Source: Sinohyriopsis cumingii (taxonomy: Eukaryota; Mollusca; Bivalvia; Unionida; Unionidae). From it: 64,000 nucleotides of DNA. Position numbers and translations under genes: made by a program. Shown piece by piece: positions 13,501 through 28,900 of this stretch. The stretch spans positions 160,263,630 to 160,327,629 of the forward strand of contig CM068824.1 of NCBI GenBank assembly GCA_028554795.2. The letters run 5' to 3'. The notes under the pieces were generated by a model, which saw only the letters and a program-made list of their open reading frames with translations, ran no database searches and was not told where the DNA came from. Each line of letters starts with the position of its first letter. The stretch's first letter is position 1.

Positions 13501-16500
13501 TCTGTAATTAACTTTTTTATTGTTTGTTTATGTAATTTCGTTTTAGAAGGTTAATAAAATATTTTGTGTTTTTTTTTCTTCACCAGACTCATAACACCTT
13601 GCTTTTAATCTTAACATTACACCATCCACCTCTTTTCTCTCATTTTTTCTAAATCTGATTGGTTTTTGTTCTTTTATAATTCATAGTGGGGTTATTTTGA
13701 TTCACTAAAGTATGTAAAGTCTGTATTTCAGTTTAAATTTTCCTTTAATTTTGTTTCTCCTGTTTAGCATTAGCTTGCAAATATATAATTGATTCTGGTC
13801 TTATAATCATTTTAAAAATTACAAAAAATATTTATTATTGCAAGTTAATTTCAATTTAAGTAGGTTTTTCTTATTAACTTCACAAAAGTATTCTTGTACT
13901 GTCTTAGATATACATCATTTTACTAGATGAATATATTCGTCTTGCTTTCATGGTTTTGAACTGAATTTGAAGTACCCAGGACCTCTGGGTGCTGCAGATA
14001 TATCAGTTTTATAGCCAGCAATAATAGAGGAGTAAATTTGAAAACATATCCTCAAGATTAAAATATAGTCCAGTCTACTCTGTTTCTCAGGGTTTACCTG
14101 TCAGCAGGACAAAATTCTACTGTGAAAACTTGTTGTTCAACCCACTACAACCCTCTGATGCTTGCTCATTTACATGTATACACACCTGTGTATGAAAATA
14201 TGTTGCTGTTGAAGCACCTAAATCAGATCAATAAATTTACCATCCTAATTAACTAATTGCAAATCTTCAAAGTTCATCCCGTAGCAAAATGTTGCCACAA
14301 CTATCAAGAAAAAATATTATAAAATCAAAGCTGCCTTCATGCACAAATGGGTGGACCATGTTACTATTCAATCATCAAGCAAACAATCGATCAGTAGCTA
14401 ACAATCGATATTCAATATGATCTTGCATCTGATATCTCTCACACAACTTATTTAAGGATAGATATCGGGATAGCTTATCTTGTTTTAAATAAAAATTATT
14501 GCTTTTATAGTCCACAAGTTACAAATAATGTTGTGGGTATGTGAGAAAGCTTGCCAGTAGCTTCTCGTGGGTCGGTGGTTCTTTCCGGGGTTTTCCGGGT
14601 TCTTCCTCCACCATTAATACTGGCTGCCATGTATAGCCTATCGTGTGCTGAAAAATGGCATTAAACCCTACAACAACAACAACAACAACAAATAATGTTT
14701 ATATCTCAAGCAAACCTTTTATGAGTCCTTACAAAGGGTACAATTATGTTTCACCTACATACTTTGTGCATAGCATATAATAATAATTCAACTGTCATAG
14801 ACATACGTGAAATTGGCATGGATTAGGGTACAATAAGTGAATCAATTATAGTGACCATACAATCAGAGTAACTTGAACAAATGCATTAGTTTCACTATAT
14901 TTTTTATACATGTTCAAATGCTGTGACAAAAAGATTCCAATATACATTCATTGGTCCTATTCATGTAGGTTCTGTAATCACACAGTATTTACAATTTCTG
15001 TACTAAATAAATCATTATGCCATCTACCAGTCATTTATAGTGGTAGTGATAAGTATTTGATCTTAACTAATTGCAAAGGCTCTCAATAATGTTTCTTTTT
15101 TCTATAAATTGACAACAAAAGAACGAATCAATAGAAAATTTCACATTTCCTCATCTCTTACTCACTATCCAAACACTGACCCAAGCATATGTCAGATGTC
15201 CAAATTTCATATCTCTTGGTTGAATAAAGTCAAGCTGATGATGGTTTTCCATAATTCAACCCTAGTCACATGATCACTTGCTGTCAAAACTGTGGTAGAC
15301 AATAAGGGTCACGGCACTGAAACCTTAGGTTATTCCAGAATGTTGCAATCATTGATTATTTATTCTATCTACAGATATAAAAATATGTCTGTAATATACA
15401 GTTTGATTTCAAGTATAAACACTGGTACATGGATGGATAATGCGAAAGTATGGGGGTTTGTTGTACTAGATTAAAATAACATTGATCCACATGCCATTTC
15501 TTTTGAAATCCTGGATCAAATACTTTCTTTTCTTTTGTAACATTTTTCATTTTAGTTTAAGTAGTTTAGTGATAAATTATGAAAGAACAACCTGAAAATG
15601 AGATTCAACTTTTTTGTTGCTATTTCTACTGACTTCCATATTTCCTTACATGTGGATAGTCTTCCATAACTGGACAAGTGAGACTTTATTGCAAATATAT
15701 ATATAGCTGTATTTCGTTCATAACACACCTGCGCACATGCTGTCTTTTTACCCTGATTCTTTTTATCAGTCTTTCAATCTGCATTCTCCAAGCTTTCTGA
15801 TGCTTCTTCTAAATTCAGTTTTGAATTTTTTTGTTGTTATCAACTAATGAATGTTTTACTTTTACTTGTAGCTCATGTTTTGTGCTGTTTTAAGCAACTA
15901 CCGTAATCACAACCTGTGTTCTCTCTCTCTCTCATACACACACATGCACACACACACACACACACACACACACTCATACAAACATATAAATGCAGTACAG
16001 AAAAGTTCTATTATAAAAAACTGCATTTACAACTGATGCCACTTGTCTGTAAATGATCAACCTACATCATAAGATTGCACAGACTTTGCATGCTCTTTGA
16101 ATTCCTTGGTCCAGACTTACTCAGTGTCATATATACCATTTAAACTTGCGGTCTTACTTATGGTGTAATGACAATGAAGTTTCTAGACAAGAATAAACAA
16201 TCAAAGTAAAATGTCTTGAGAGTGTAAACATTTCTATGAAAATATCAAACTGGAGAGTCACTATGATAATTGTTGATAAATATTTTAAAATATGTCACGT
16301 TTCCGATGCTACGGCCCTGGATGGCAAGTGGTCTAAGTCATTTTATAAGTTTGACGAAATTCATTGTTTATGGTTTTCGTTCATTATTTGTTGCTACAGT
16401 TTGTTGTTTATGTTTTACCATTTTGTGTTTATTATTCAACGTGTTTATTCATCTTTCATGTACCTATTTTCTTACTGTTTTTTTTATTATAAATTATTCC

Positions 16501-19500
16501 ATTTGCATTTCTTAGGTCTGTATACAAGATTATTCCCCTTGCATTTCAATGGAATAATAGACAGCTTAGGTCTGTTTACAAGGTTATTCCATTTGCATTT
16601 CAGTGGAATAATAAATTACCAAGGATCTGCATACAAGGATAGTCCATTTGCATTTTGATGGAATAATGCACGATATAGGGTCTGCATACAAGGTTATCCC
16701 ATTTGCATTTCAACTGAAGAATACATTACTTGGGCTCTGCATACAAGGTTATTCCACTTGCATTTCAATGGTGGAATTCATTACTTAGGGTCTGCATACA
16801 AGGTTATTCCACTTGCATTTCAATGGTGGAACTCATTACTGAGGGTCTGCATACAAGGTTATTCCACTTGCATTTCAATGGTGGAATTCATTACTTAGGG
16901 TCTGCATACAAGGTTATTCCACTTGAATTTCAATGGTGGAATTCATTACTGAGGGTCTGCATACAAGGTTATTCCACTTGCATTTCAATGGTGGAATTCA
17001 TTACTGAGGGTCTACATACAAGGTTATTCCACTTGCATTTCAATGGTGGAATTCATTACTGAGGGTCTGCATACAAGGTTATTCCACTTGCATTTCAATG
17101 GTGGAATTCATTACTGAGGGTCTGCATACAAGGTTATTCCACTTGCATTTCAATGGTGGAATTCATTACTGAGGGTCTGCATACAAGGTTATTCCACTTG
17201 CATTTCAATGGTGGAATTCATTACTGAGGGTCTACATACAAGGTTATTCCACTTGCATTTCAATGGTGGAATTCATTACTGAGGGTCTGCATACAAGGTT
17301 ATTCCACTTGAATTTCAATGGTGGAATTCATTACTGAGGGTCTGCATACAAGGTTATTCCACTTGCATTTCAATGGTGGAATTCATTACTGAGGGTCTGC
17401 ATACAAGGTTATTCCACTTGAATTTCAATGGTGGAATTCATTACTGAGGGTCTGCATACAAGGTTATTCCACTTGCATTTCAATGGTGGAATTCATTACT
17501 GAGGGTCTGCATACAAGGTTATTCCACTTGCATTTCAATGGTGGAATTCATTACTGAGGGTCTGCATACAAGGTTATTCCACTTGCATTTCAATGGTGGA
17601 ATTCATTACTGAGGGTCTGCATACAAGGTTATTCCACTTGCATTTCAATGGTGGAATTCATTACTGAGGGTCTGCATACAAGGTTATTCCACTTGCATTT
17701 CAATGGTGGAATTCATTACTGAGGGTCTGCATACAAGGTTATTCCACTTGAATTTCAGTGGTGGAATTCATTACTGAGGGTCTGCATACAAGGTTATTCC
17801 ACTTGCATTTCAATGGTGGAATTCATTACTGAGGGTCTGCATACAAGGTTATTCCACTTGAATTTCAATGGTGGAATTCATTACTGAGGGTCTGCATACA
17901 AGGTTATTCCACTTGCATTTCAATGGTGGAATTCATTACTTAGGGTCTGCATACAAGGTTATTCCACTTGAATTTCAATGGTGGAATTCATTACTGAGGG
18001 TCTGCATACAAGGTTATTCCACTTGCATTTCAATGGTGGAATTCATTACTGAGGGTCTGCATACAAGGTTATTCCACTTGCATTTCAATGGTGGAATTCA
18101 TTACTGAGGGTCTGCATACAAGGTTATTCCACTTGCATTTCAATGGTGGAATTCATTACTGAGGGTCTGCATACAAGGTTATTCCACTTGCATTTCAATG
18201 GTGGAATTCATTACTGAGTGTCTGCATACAAGGTTATTCCACTTGCATTTCAATGGTGGAATTCATTACTTAGGGTCTGCATACAAGGTTATTCAACTTC
18301 AGCTTCAGCTTCACAAAAGTCTCTCTTTTATAGAATCTACCTTTACTGTAGCTAAGAAAGTAACAAAAATTTAACAATGAGTTTAATCTAAAAAACATTA
18401 ATACTGACATCAATCTAGGGTGTGCACATACTGAAATGCTTTGTTCTTAAAATGACAATGCAGCTTACCTTTGCCTCTCTCAGGTTGACCCTCTTTTTCT
18501 GGCGTGCTGGTCTTCTCCCTACTCAGCCCTTGTTTCCACTTTGTGAGGGGTGAGGCAGGTACTCCTGTGTGCCATAAAAAATTTACATATTCATGAAGGA
18601 TCAAATGACTCTTCAGGTAGAAAAACAACAATACAAGGTATCAACAAAAGCCTAGAAATTACATGTATGAAAAATATATCACTCACTAGTCACATTGCAA
18701 TAACAAAGTTAGAGGTACTTTGCATAGGTATTTTATTAAGTTCAATTTCTTATTTGGCAAATAACAAATCCCTGCAGCATTGCCTTGCATGTTTGCACAG
18801 CAATTTGCCCACAAGATGCAGATAACTTTTCAGAATGAAGATTTATCTGTAGATAACAATAATACAATAAAAACAATGCTTACTCATTATGTTGGTTTGC
18901 ATGGATGAACTTGAGAGTACATACAAGGGTCATAAATCTCTTTCCCCAAATGGTCAAAACATATTTCTGTCATATTGCTTCTATGGCTTTTACTTATATG
19001 ATTGTTGGAAGTGTAAAAGACTTAAAATGTGTGCACTGCAATTCTAAGGGAGGTCAGTGAGTGTAACCCAGCAAGCAACATTATAAAATTCAGGATAATG
19101 AGAGTTATCAACTGATAAAAGCCAATAGAAAATGACTGGAAATTCAAAATTAAATTAAAGGAAATAAAATGTCTACTCTGAAGTACTTAAAACACTTGCG
19201 TACAAATAGAGCTGGTAGATTTAGTCTCACAACCTCCAAAACCGTCGGAGAGGTTGGTTGGTATATTATTCTTATTAGACCTTAATTATTAATGACTGTT
19301 AGAAGTATATATATAGTTACTGGAAGATGCACTATGATCTCAAAAGTTTGTTATTTTGTTACTTTTAACAAATGTGCTCTTCATTCTGGATTTGCTGCCA
19401 AGACTTTGAAAAACTGATACAGTAAAAGCATGTCACATTATTACAACCACACAGACATTACATTTTAAAAAATTCACCAAGTTTCAGTCTTTAAAATCCA

Positions 19501-19881
19501 CAGGACAGTGGCACAGTCTCAACTAAATGGAGTCTTTGCTGCTCTAAATAGTTCAGTGGAGTGTTTTAAAGGTGATGCGAGTGTCATTAGAGTTCATTCT
19601 GCCATCAGAGACTAGATGGTACTACTGTCCAAACTTCCCAAAGATTTTGTTAACTTCTTCTCAGCATATAAAATGATCTTCCTGCTACTGCATTGCTGTG
19701 TGGGAATGGCAAAGATACAATGACCACACAAGATACAATGTTTAAACATGTTACTTTAAAGACTGAACTCTGCATTTGATCATTGTTGCTAGGTGGTGTT
19801 ACTATGCTGATGGATGTGATACATGCCAGAATGTTATTATGGTGTTTGCAATATGTGCAAATAATATAATCCTCCATCCTT

Positions 19882-19912
<31 letters not shown>

Positions 19913-22900
19913 CCTTATTTAAAGAGGGTAACACAATTAGCTAAAAACTAATCTACCTTGAGGCCCTCATACAAAGGAATTCATTTATTTAAGCTGCATC
20001 TCTGAAGCCACTGGATATATTGGGTTTGGAAGAAGGAAATAGAGTGGGCATTTCTAATCTCAGCTGGAATACTATTCCAGAGCAGAGTTCCAGAGTATTG
20101 GAAACTTTTTTTAAATAACTCCTTATTTGGTTTGGGAATTTTATACTGCTTGGTTGACATGGATCGCAGGTGGGGAGTATTACCAGGTAGCCTATACTGG
20201 AATAGTGATTGTAAATATTCAGGAGCACTATTCTGAGATATCCTGTACATTAATTTGGCTTTTCTCAAACAGATTCGGTCTTTAATAGGTAATATTTTTA
20301 ACCTACCAGCTAAACTTTCCTTGCTTTCTTTCTGGATTGATATTAGCCCAAATGCTCTTTTCTGAAGATGTGCCAGCTTTCCTATGTTTTTATCATTTGA
20401 ATTACCCCATACTGTACTACAGTAGTCCAGATAGTGTTGTATGTAACTGTTATAAAATAGTTTCCTGTGCCTTTCAGGGAGAAAATGTCTTATCCTACTG
20501 AGAAGCCATAAACTTGAATTGACTTTTTTACTGGTATGTTTGATATGTTCAGTCCAAGATAGGTTATTATCTACCAGAACACCAAGTAGTCTATCATGAC
20601 AGACAATTTGCAGATTTGTATCCTTCCATGTCAGACATAGTTCATCACTGTCAAGATTTGTCCTTCTTTGCCGTGTTGAGATAAGTAATATTTTAGTTTT
20701 ACCAGTATTTACCACCATGCCATTACATGTGCACCAGTTTTCCAGTTTGTTTAGTGCATTCTGTAAAGAAATTTCGAGCTCATGCTTTGTGTTTTGGATG
20801 TCTGACAATGTTGTGTCATCTGCATAGAGATCTGTAGATGATATTGAGTCTCTTAGTGAAAGTGGTAGGTCATTAATAAATAAAATGAATAGTAGTGGAC
20901 CTAGAATTGAGCCTTGTGGTACTCCATATCTAATTGTTTCAGGTTCAGACAGAACATTATTTATGTAAACATGTTGTGTTCTCTCATTTAAGTACGAAGT
21001 AAACCATCAAAGTGTTCTTTCATCACACTGGTAGATTTTCAGTTTCTTCAAAAGGATTTCATGATCCACCATGTCAAAAGCTTTCCTGAAATCTACAAAT
21101 ACAGTTCCTATTATTCTACCTTGGTCAAGTGCTTGAAGCATTTATCAGTTAGGGAGATCAAGGCAGTCTCACAGGAATGGTTCTGTCTACAGCTGTGCTT
21201 CACACAAAGTCAAAATTCATCAATCAGGCACTCTAACATTTAGTTTTGCTGGGTTTTGCTTGCTTCATCGATGACTCATCCTTTCATAAGTCAGAGCTGT
21301 GTTTTGACATTTTGGCTTTAAAATTAACCATCCATCCAGCTACTGAAATAATCATGTTTTGCATGTTAGAGATTTGACCTAAAAGACACATTTCCATACC
21401 AGGAACTACCCAACAGTCTTTAAGATGGCTTATATATTATCATTCAAGGCAACAAAGAATAAAAACTTTTGTTCTTTAACAGGCATTTCTTTTATTTAAC
21501 AAGCTTCAAATGAATTGGGTTGTTCCATGTCCTGTATTCTACCTATGCGAATTAGCATATTGGAATCTCCCCAAAAGGCTTCTTATGAAAGCATCACCCT
21601 AGATATTGTCAGTCAATTAAAATATTTGTGCAGCCTATTATAACGGTTACTTGTCTCAGACAAATTTACATTTTTAATGACTTCGGTCTATGACAATCAA
21701 CTACGTAAACTGCCTGTAGATAATACTTTTCTATGAGCATGAAGCATGACTGTTCATAAATGCTACAGACACATATCGGGTTTGAAGAAAGGTCTGTGTT
21801 TTTAGTATGACTACCACAAACCATGTTTTTTTTAAAACAGGACCTGGAAGTATAGAATAATGTTTTTGCATGACAAATAGTGTTCAGTCAGCTATGCAGG
21901 ATGATTCTCTCTTTCATAAGGCCTGCATTTATGTTTGCCTATAAAGGAATAAATGTTCATGCTGAGCTTAAATCTAAGATAAAAATCTTAAACTAAAAAG
22001 CCTAAACATTAACCTGTAGATGTCCACACATACACTGCCATGACTGATTCTGCTTGACAATAAAGGTATATCTATTCCTACAAAAACAGAACCCTTAATT
22101 CCTTTGATATTTTTGGTCAAAACAATAACCATAAATAGAAACTGTCCTCACAAATAATCTTCATTTCTCTTTTCTTTTCTTCAACATTTTTCACTGTTTA
22201 CAGTTGAATAAACTAGCTTCTTCTTGTCAATATTCTGTGTTTCACACAAAGAAAATACTAAGAAAATATATTCTATGTACCAGTCAATCATACCAGGTGC
22301 TTCAGTACTTTTCTCCCAACCTAGGTGGGATGTTAGGAAGAGAAAGAAAGAAAGCAGCCAAATGTCCTGAGAAATCTGGCTTGTGGGAAAAGATATCTCT
22401 TTCCAATGACTGTTACAGATGGTATATAAACAAGACTACCCATTTAATTTTAGTAACAATAACAGTGAACTAATTACTTTCACCCCCCAGTTAATTTTTT
22501 TTTTCCAACTTAGCAATAGCACAGACAAAAACCACTTGCATGAACAATATGCTGAACTGGCATGGTGTCAGTGATTTTTGGAGGAAATACTTATTATATG
22601 TCTTTTGTGGTTAAGAAGATGTTTACCTTTCTTCGATGTATGTATGGATGGATGGATGGATGGGTGGGTGGGTGGGTGGGTGGGTGGGTGAATGGATGGA
22701 TGGATGGATAATGTTGCAATTCTTTCCAACACTGTTCCTGGGAGCCACAAAACTGACCCATGTTTTAACTGAGGAAGCCTTATATTGTGAGATGTTCCAA
22801 CAAGATGATAACAGTGCATAAACAGTATCCTATTGTATTTAATTATGTGGAATGAAATACAAGTGATTCTCTTCAGCTTAGAACTGAGAAGATTTTAAGT

Positions 22901-25900
22901 AAATTATGTAACAATGACAAAGCAAAATTCAACCAACTGAATGGGATGCATGACCATACTTGCATTACAAGAGTGCTGCAGTACAATAAGGGGCTTTATA
23001 GTGTACACAGATATACAGGCAAACTGAAATAGACCTAGATCATAAGAATCTTCCCCAAGTATGTTGGTAGTATGGGGAAATCTAACCCAAGGGGGCAAGA
23101 TTTATATCAGTGAAGAAGCCTGCCAAGTCACTGATACAAAATCTTACTCCTGAGGGTTCGAGTTCACAATCATGCACACACAAAGACACACTGCCATCCT
23201 AGTGGCCATACTAGATGCCAGATTAGCATCATTTTCATTTTGGATCACCAAGACATCATAAATTATCTTCTGGTGACCATCCATCCAGAAGCAGCAGCAA
23301 TAACAAGATTTTCAACATGGCTGCCATGGTGACCATATTTTCATTTATGACCCACTAATCACTAAAAGAAGCATTTTGGTCAGAACTAAATGACATTTTG
23401 ACTTACCATCAATAACAAGATTTTCAAGACAGCTACTGTGGTGACTGCATTAGATGTTTGATTAGCACCATTTTCATTTAGATCCAACTAGACATCACAT
23501 GAAGTCTATTGGTAAAAGAACCAAATCAATATGATGATCCATCCAGGAACAGTATTGATAACATGATTTTCAGGATGGCAACCATGGTGGCCATATTGGA
23601 TGTGAGATTCAGGAAGAGCAGCAAAAAGATTTCAAGATGGCTACTGTATTGGCCATATTGGATCTTGAAGCAGCTGCATCTTCATTCAAAGCCAACTATA
23701 TCTTCTCATGAATGTGTGTGTAAAGTGTCTTGTCTTGAATGTGTGTGTAAAGTTTCTTGTCATAAATGTATCTATCAAGTTTCCTGTCATGAATGTGTGT
23801 GTAAAGTATCTTGTCATGAATGTGTATGTAAAAAGTTTCTTGTCATGAATGTATGTCAAGTTTCCTGTCATGTGTGTGTAAAGTATCTTTTCATGAATGT
23901 GTGTGTAAAGTTTCCTTTCATGAATGTGTGTCAAGTTTCTTATCATGAATGTGTGTGTAAAATTTCTTGTCATGAACATATGTGTAATGTTTCTTGTTAT
24001 GAATGTATGTGTGTACAGTTTCTTGTCATGAATGTGTGTGTAATGTTTCTTGTCATGAATGTATGTGTGTAAAGTTTCTTATCATGAATGTCTGTAAAGT
24101 TTCTTGTCATGAATGTGTGTGTCAAGTTTCTTGTCATGAATGTGTCAAGTTTCTTGTCATGAATGTGTGTGTAAAGTTTCTTTTCATGAATGTGTGTGTC
24201 AGGTTTCTTGTCATTAAAGTGTGTGTAAAGTTTCCTGTCATAAATGTGTGTGTAAAATTTATTTTCATGAATGTGTGTGTCAAGTTTTTTGTCATGATTG
24301 TGTGTAAAGTTTCCTGTCATAAATGTGTGTAAAGTTTCTTGTCATGAATGTGTGTGTCAAGTTTCTTATGAATGTGTGTGTAAAGTTTCTTGTCATGAAT
24401 GTGTGTCAAATTTCTTGTCATGAATTTGTGTGTAAAGTTTCTTGTCATGAATGTATGTCAAGTTTCTTATCATGAATGTGCATGTCAAGTTTCTTATCAT
24501 GAATGTGTGTGTTTAAAGTTTTGTGGCAATTCTCCAAAAACCTTATGAGGAGTAGCAATGACAAACTTATCCTTAAAAAATGAATGGATGACCGAAAACA
24601 GGCCAGTCCATAAGCACTACTGGTCTATGACCAGTAGAGCTAATATAAATGAAATAAATACTATTGATAAATTAGATATACAAGTAAATTTATAAAATTA
24701 AATTCCACATACCCCACCAGAGTGTGAAGTAGAACGTTGACCTGGAATGGTTAATGTACGTGTTGGCAGCTGGATGGACATGAAGCAGAAAATCACAAAT
24801 TTCAATTATTAAGTGGTAGTCAGGTGGGGAACCAATCATAGCATGAATGATATACAGAGCCCTCTGGCTTATATGGACTGGTAATGCAGCTTTACTGTCC
24901 TGTATACGCTCCTGTGGTAGAAAGAAAAGAAAAAAAGGAGGATATATGGCAGACAATACTGAAAAAGTCTCACTATAAATGGCTTATTTTGGTCATCTTG
25001 ACGTCATCCATATATTCTCATCATATTCGTGAAACATTCCATGGAAATGCAAGTTATGTGATATCTGTCAAGGTCTACGGCTATAATTCAGAAGAAAAAA
25101 AAACAATGTGCTTATATACTGAAAAGAAGTTTATGTTCTCAATTGTGTATCTTTTGTGCATTTCAATATATTCTCATGTCATTGTTTCCAATTAAGCTGA
25201 CAACTCTGAAACATATTTTCCCAAACGTTATTACAAGTTATTTTAGATTCAGATGGGTCAACGTTATATCTATATATGATTACATGCTCCATTACTTGTC
25301 ATTACCTTATTTGATGCTACCATCCAAGGTGTACAGAGGTGCATTTCTGATGTGAAATCGTGGATGACATGTAACAAGCTGCTGATGAATGATGATAAAA
25401 CTGAGGCCATTCTGATCACAACACAAAGACTTTCTCATTCACATCCTTTACCTCAAACAAAAAATATCAGCAACACCAACATTAAATTCACACAATCAGT
25501 ATGAAACCTACGTGTTACTCTGGACAGTACTCTCACATTGCACCAACATGTCATGAACATATGCAAGGCTGCATATCTTGAGCTGAGATGCATCAGCTCA
25601 ATTCGCAAATATCTTTCAGCTGATGCCACTAAAACACTTGTGTGTTCATTAGAACTTTCAAGACTGGACTATTGTAACTCAATTCTGTCTGGTTCATCTC
25701 AATATCTGCTCCAGAAACTTCAAAAAGTTCAAAACACAGCTGCTCGGATCATACTTAGAGTACCACGGTCAGAGCACACCTCCCCACTGCTCTGTACCCT
25801 AACACTGGCTATCCATTCGATCCAGAATCAAACACAAAATTTGTTCTCTGTGCTATGTTTTACTGTCAGACTCTAGTCCAACATACCTATCCAACCTCAC

Positions 25901-25907
25901 CCATGTG

Positions 25908-25938
<31 letters not shown>

Positions 25939-28900
25939 TAATAATAATAATGACCTTATTTAAAGAGGGTAACACAATTAGCTAAAACTAATCCACCTTG
26001 AGGCCCTCATACAAAGGAATTCATTTATTTAAGCTGCATCTCTGAAGCCACTGGATATATTGGGTTTGGAAGAAGGAAATAGAGTGGGCATTTCTAATCT
26101 CAACTGAAATACTATTCCAGAGCAGAGTTCCAGAGTATTGGAAACTTTTTTTAAATAACTCCTTATTTGGTTTGGGAATTTTATACTGTTTGGTAGACAT
26201 GGATCGCAGGTGGGGAGTATTACCAGGTAGCCTATACTGAAATAGTGATTGTAAATATTCAGGAGCACTATTATGAGATATCCTGTATATTGATTTGGCT
26301 TTTCTCAAACAGATTCAGTCTTTAATAGGTAATATTTTTAACCTACCAGCTAAACTTTCCTTGCTTTCTTTCTGGATTGATATTAGCCCAAATGCTCTTT
26401 TCTGAAGATGTGCCAGCTCTGCAATGTTTTTATCATTTGATTCAGTCTTTAATAGGTAATATTTTTAACCTACCAGCTAAACTTTCCTTGCTTTCTTTCT
26501 GGATTGATATTAGCCCAAATGCTCTTTTCTGAAGATGTGCCAGCTCTGCAATGTTTTTATCATTTGAATTACCCCATACTGTACTACAGTAGTCCAAATA
26601 GGGTTGTATGTAACTGTTATAAAATAGTTTTCTGTGCCTTTCAGGGAGAAAATGTCTTATCCTACTGAGAAGCCATAAACTTGAATTGACTTTTTTACTG
26701 ATATGTTTGATATGTTCAGTCCATGATAGGTTATTATCTACCAGAACACCAAGTAGTCTATCATGACAGACCATTTGCAGATTTGTATCCTTCCATGTCA
26801 GACATAGTTCATCACTATCAAGATTTGTCCTTCTTTGCCGTGTTGAGATAAGTAATATTTTAGTTTTACCAGTATTTACCACCATGCCATTACATGTGCA
26901 CCAGTTTTCCAGTTTGTTTAGTGCATTCTGTAAAGAAATTTCGAGCTCATGCTTTGTGTTTTGTATGTCTGACAATGTTGTGTCATCTGCATAGAGATCT
27001 GTAGATGATATTGAGTCTCTTAGTAAAAGTGGTAGGTCATTAATAAATAAAATGAATAGTAATGGACCTAGAATTGAGCCTTGTGGTACTTCATATCTAA
27101 TTGTTTTAGGTTCAGACAGAACATTTTTTATGTAAACATGTTGTGTTCTCTCATTTAAGTAAGAAGTAAACCATCTAATTGTTCTTTCATCACACTGGTA
27201 GATTTTCAGTTTCTTCAAAAGGATTTCATGATCCACCATGTCAAAAGCTTTCCTGAAATCTACAAACACAGTTCCTATTATTCTAAGTTGGTCAAGTGCT
27301 TGAAGCCATTTATCAGTTAGGGAGATCAAGGCAGTCTCACAGGAATGGTTCTGTCTAAAGCCTGATTGATTAGGGTGTAACAGCAAGTGTTTGGTTAAAT
27401 ATGACATGAATGAGTCTTGGACATGTTTTTAAATCAATTTTGACATTTTTGGTAATATTGAGATTGGTCAGTAGTTATCAGCATCATCCTTAGAACCAGA
27501 TTTGTGAATAGGAGTTACTTTTGCAGTTTTCCATATTTTGGGGACAGATGAGGTTGCAATACTTAAATTAATTATGAATGTTATGCTATCTACAATAGCA
27601 AAGGCAGAAGATTTAATGAGTCGTGGACCAATCTGATCAAGTCCTGTAGCTTTCCTGGTATCAAGTTCACTGAGACATTTTTTAACAAAGTTTTTTGACA
27701 CTGGTGGGATAGAGAAACATACCTCCTTAGAGATTTTGCTGCTGCATAACTTTTTCAGTTCATTAAAGTTGTTTTCTATCACTGGTTCTTTTAACTTTGT
27801 GGTAATGTTGGTGAAAAAATCATTGAAAACATTTGCAATGTCAGTTTCATCAGTGACTATGATGTCATTTACCAGAAGTGAGTGAATTTTATTTGTCTGT
27901 TTTTTGTGCGTTCCTCCAGTGAGTTCATTGAAGACTTTCCAAATGGAGTTTGAGTTGCTCTTTTTGTTTTCAAGCAATGATTGATAATAAGTTTTTTTAG
28001 CTTTTTTAATCATACTTGTTATTTTATTTCTCCATACTTTATATTGTGCATGGTTTTCCATAGCCTTGAATTTGTCTCGTGTTTTCATAGCATCTAGGAT
28101 TTCAGTAGTAAGCCAATTAGGTTGAATTTCAGTCTTTACTCGATGTACTTTCAATGGTGCATGCTTAGATACTACATCCATGAATAAGTCAGTCCACACC
28201 CTCATGGCTTCATCTATGTCATCCAAATTTTGGATCATATCCCATGGAACTTTATATAGGTCATTGAGAAATTGTTCTTCATTACAATTTTTGAACGATC
28301 TGTAAGTGATCGTTTTATGTGCATTTTTCTTATTTTTCTTGCATTTAACCTTTCTTGTCAAAAAAGGTAAGATAGTGGTCACTAAGACTAACATTCCGTA
28401 CATTAACACAAGCCACATTGTCTGGTAGGTTGGTATAAATGTGATCAATAAGAGTGCTCGATTTTTCTGTTACCCTTGTAGGCTCATTTACCAGCTGGTC
28501 TAGGCCTAATGATTCAATAAATTCCATCCAGTTGTTCCTTATTTCAGTATTGAGAAGGTCCTTATTTATATCTCCAAGTATATCTATTTCTTTCTCCTGT
28601 GCTAGAACATTTTTCATTTGTTTCAAAAAGTTATCATTCCAAAATGCTTTGGAGGAAGGTGGCCTATAAATGAAACCAGCTAGGAAAGATTTTGCATTAT
28701 TTTGAAAATTTCCACCCAGATACTCTCAATTTCATGTGACTCCAAGTCAAGTCACCTTTTTACATTTACATCTTCCCTAATGTATACAACAAGACCCCCC
28801 CCCCCAGCTGTCTCTCTGTCCCTACGTAATGGTTTATTGTAGCCTTGACAGTGAAATAGATCATCATTGTGGTTAGCATTTAATTTGGTTTCAGTGAGTC

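Noticed and set aside
22568..22819. His/Pro/Ser-rich frame ([16 protein letters not shown])
   Set aside because: Product of the (GGAT)n/(GGTG)n microsatellite.
23509..24332. Cys-rich or His/Thr-rich frames of about 100-190 codons
   Set aside because: They are read-through of the TG-rich minisatellite and R1 repeats; no independent coding support.
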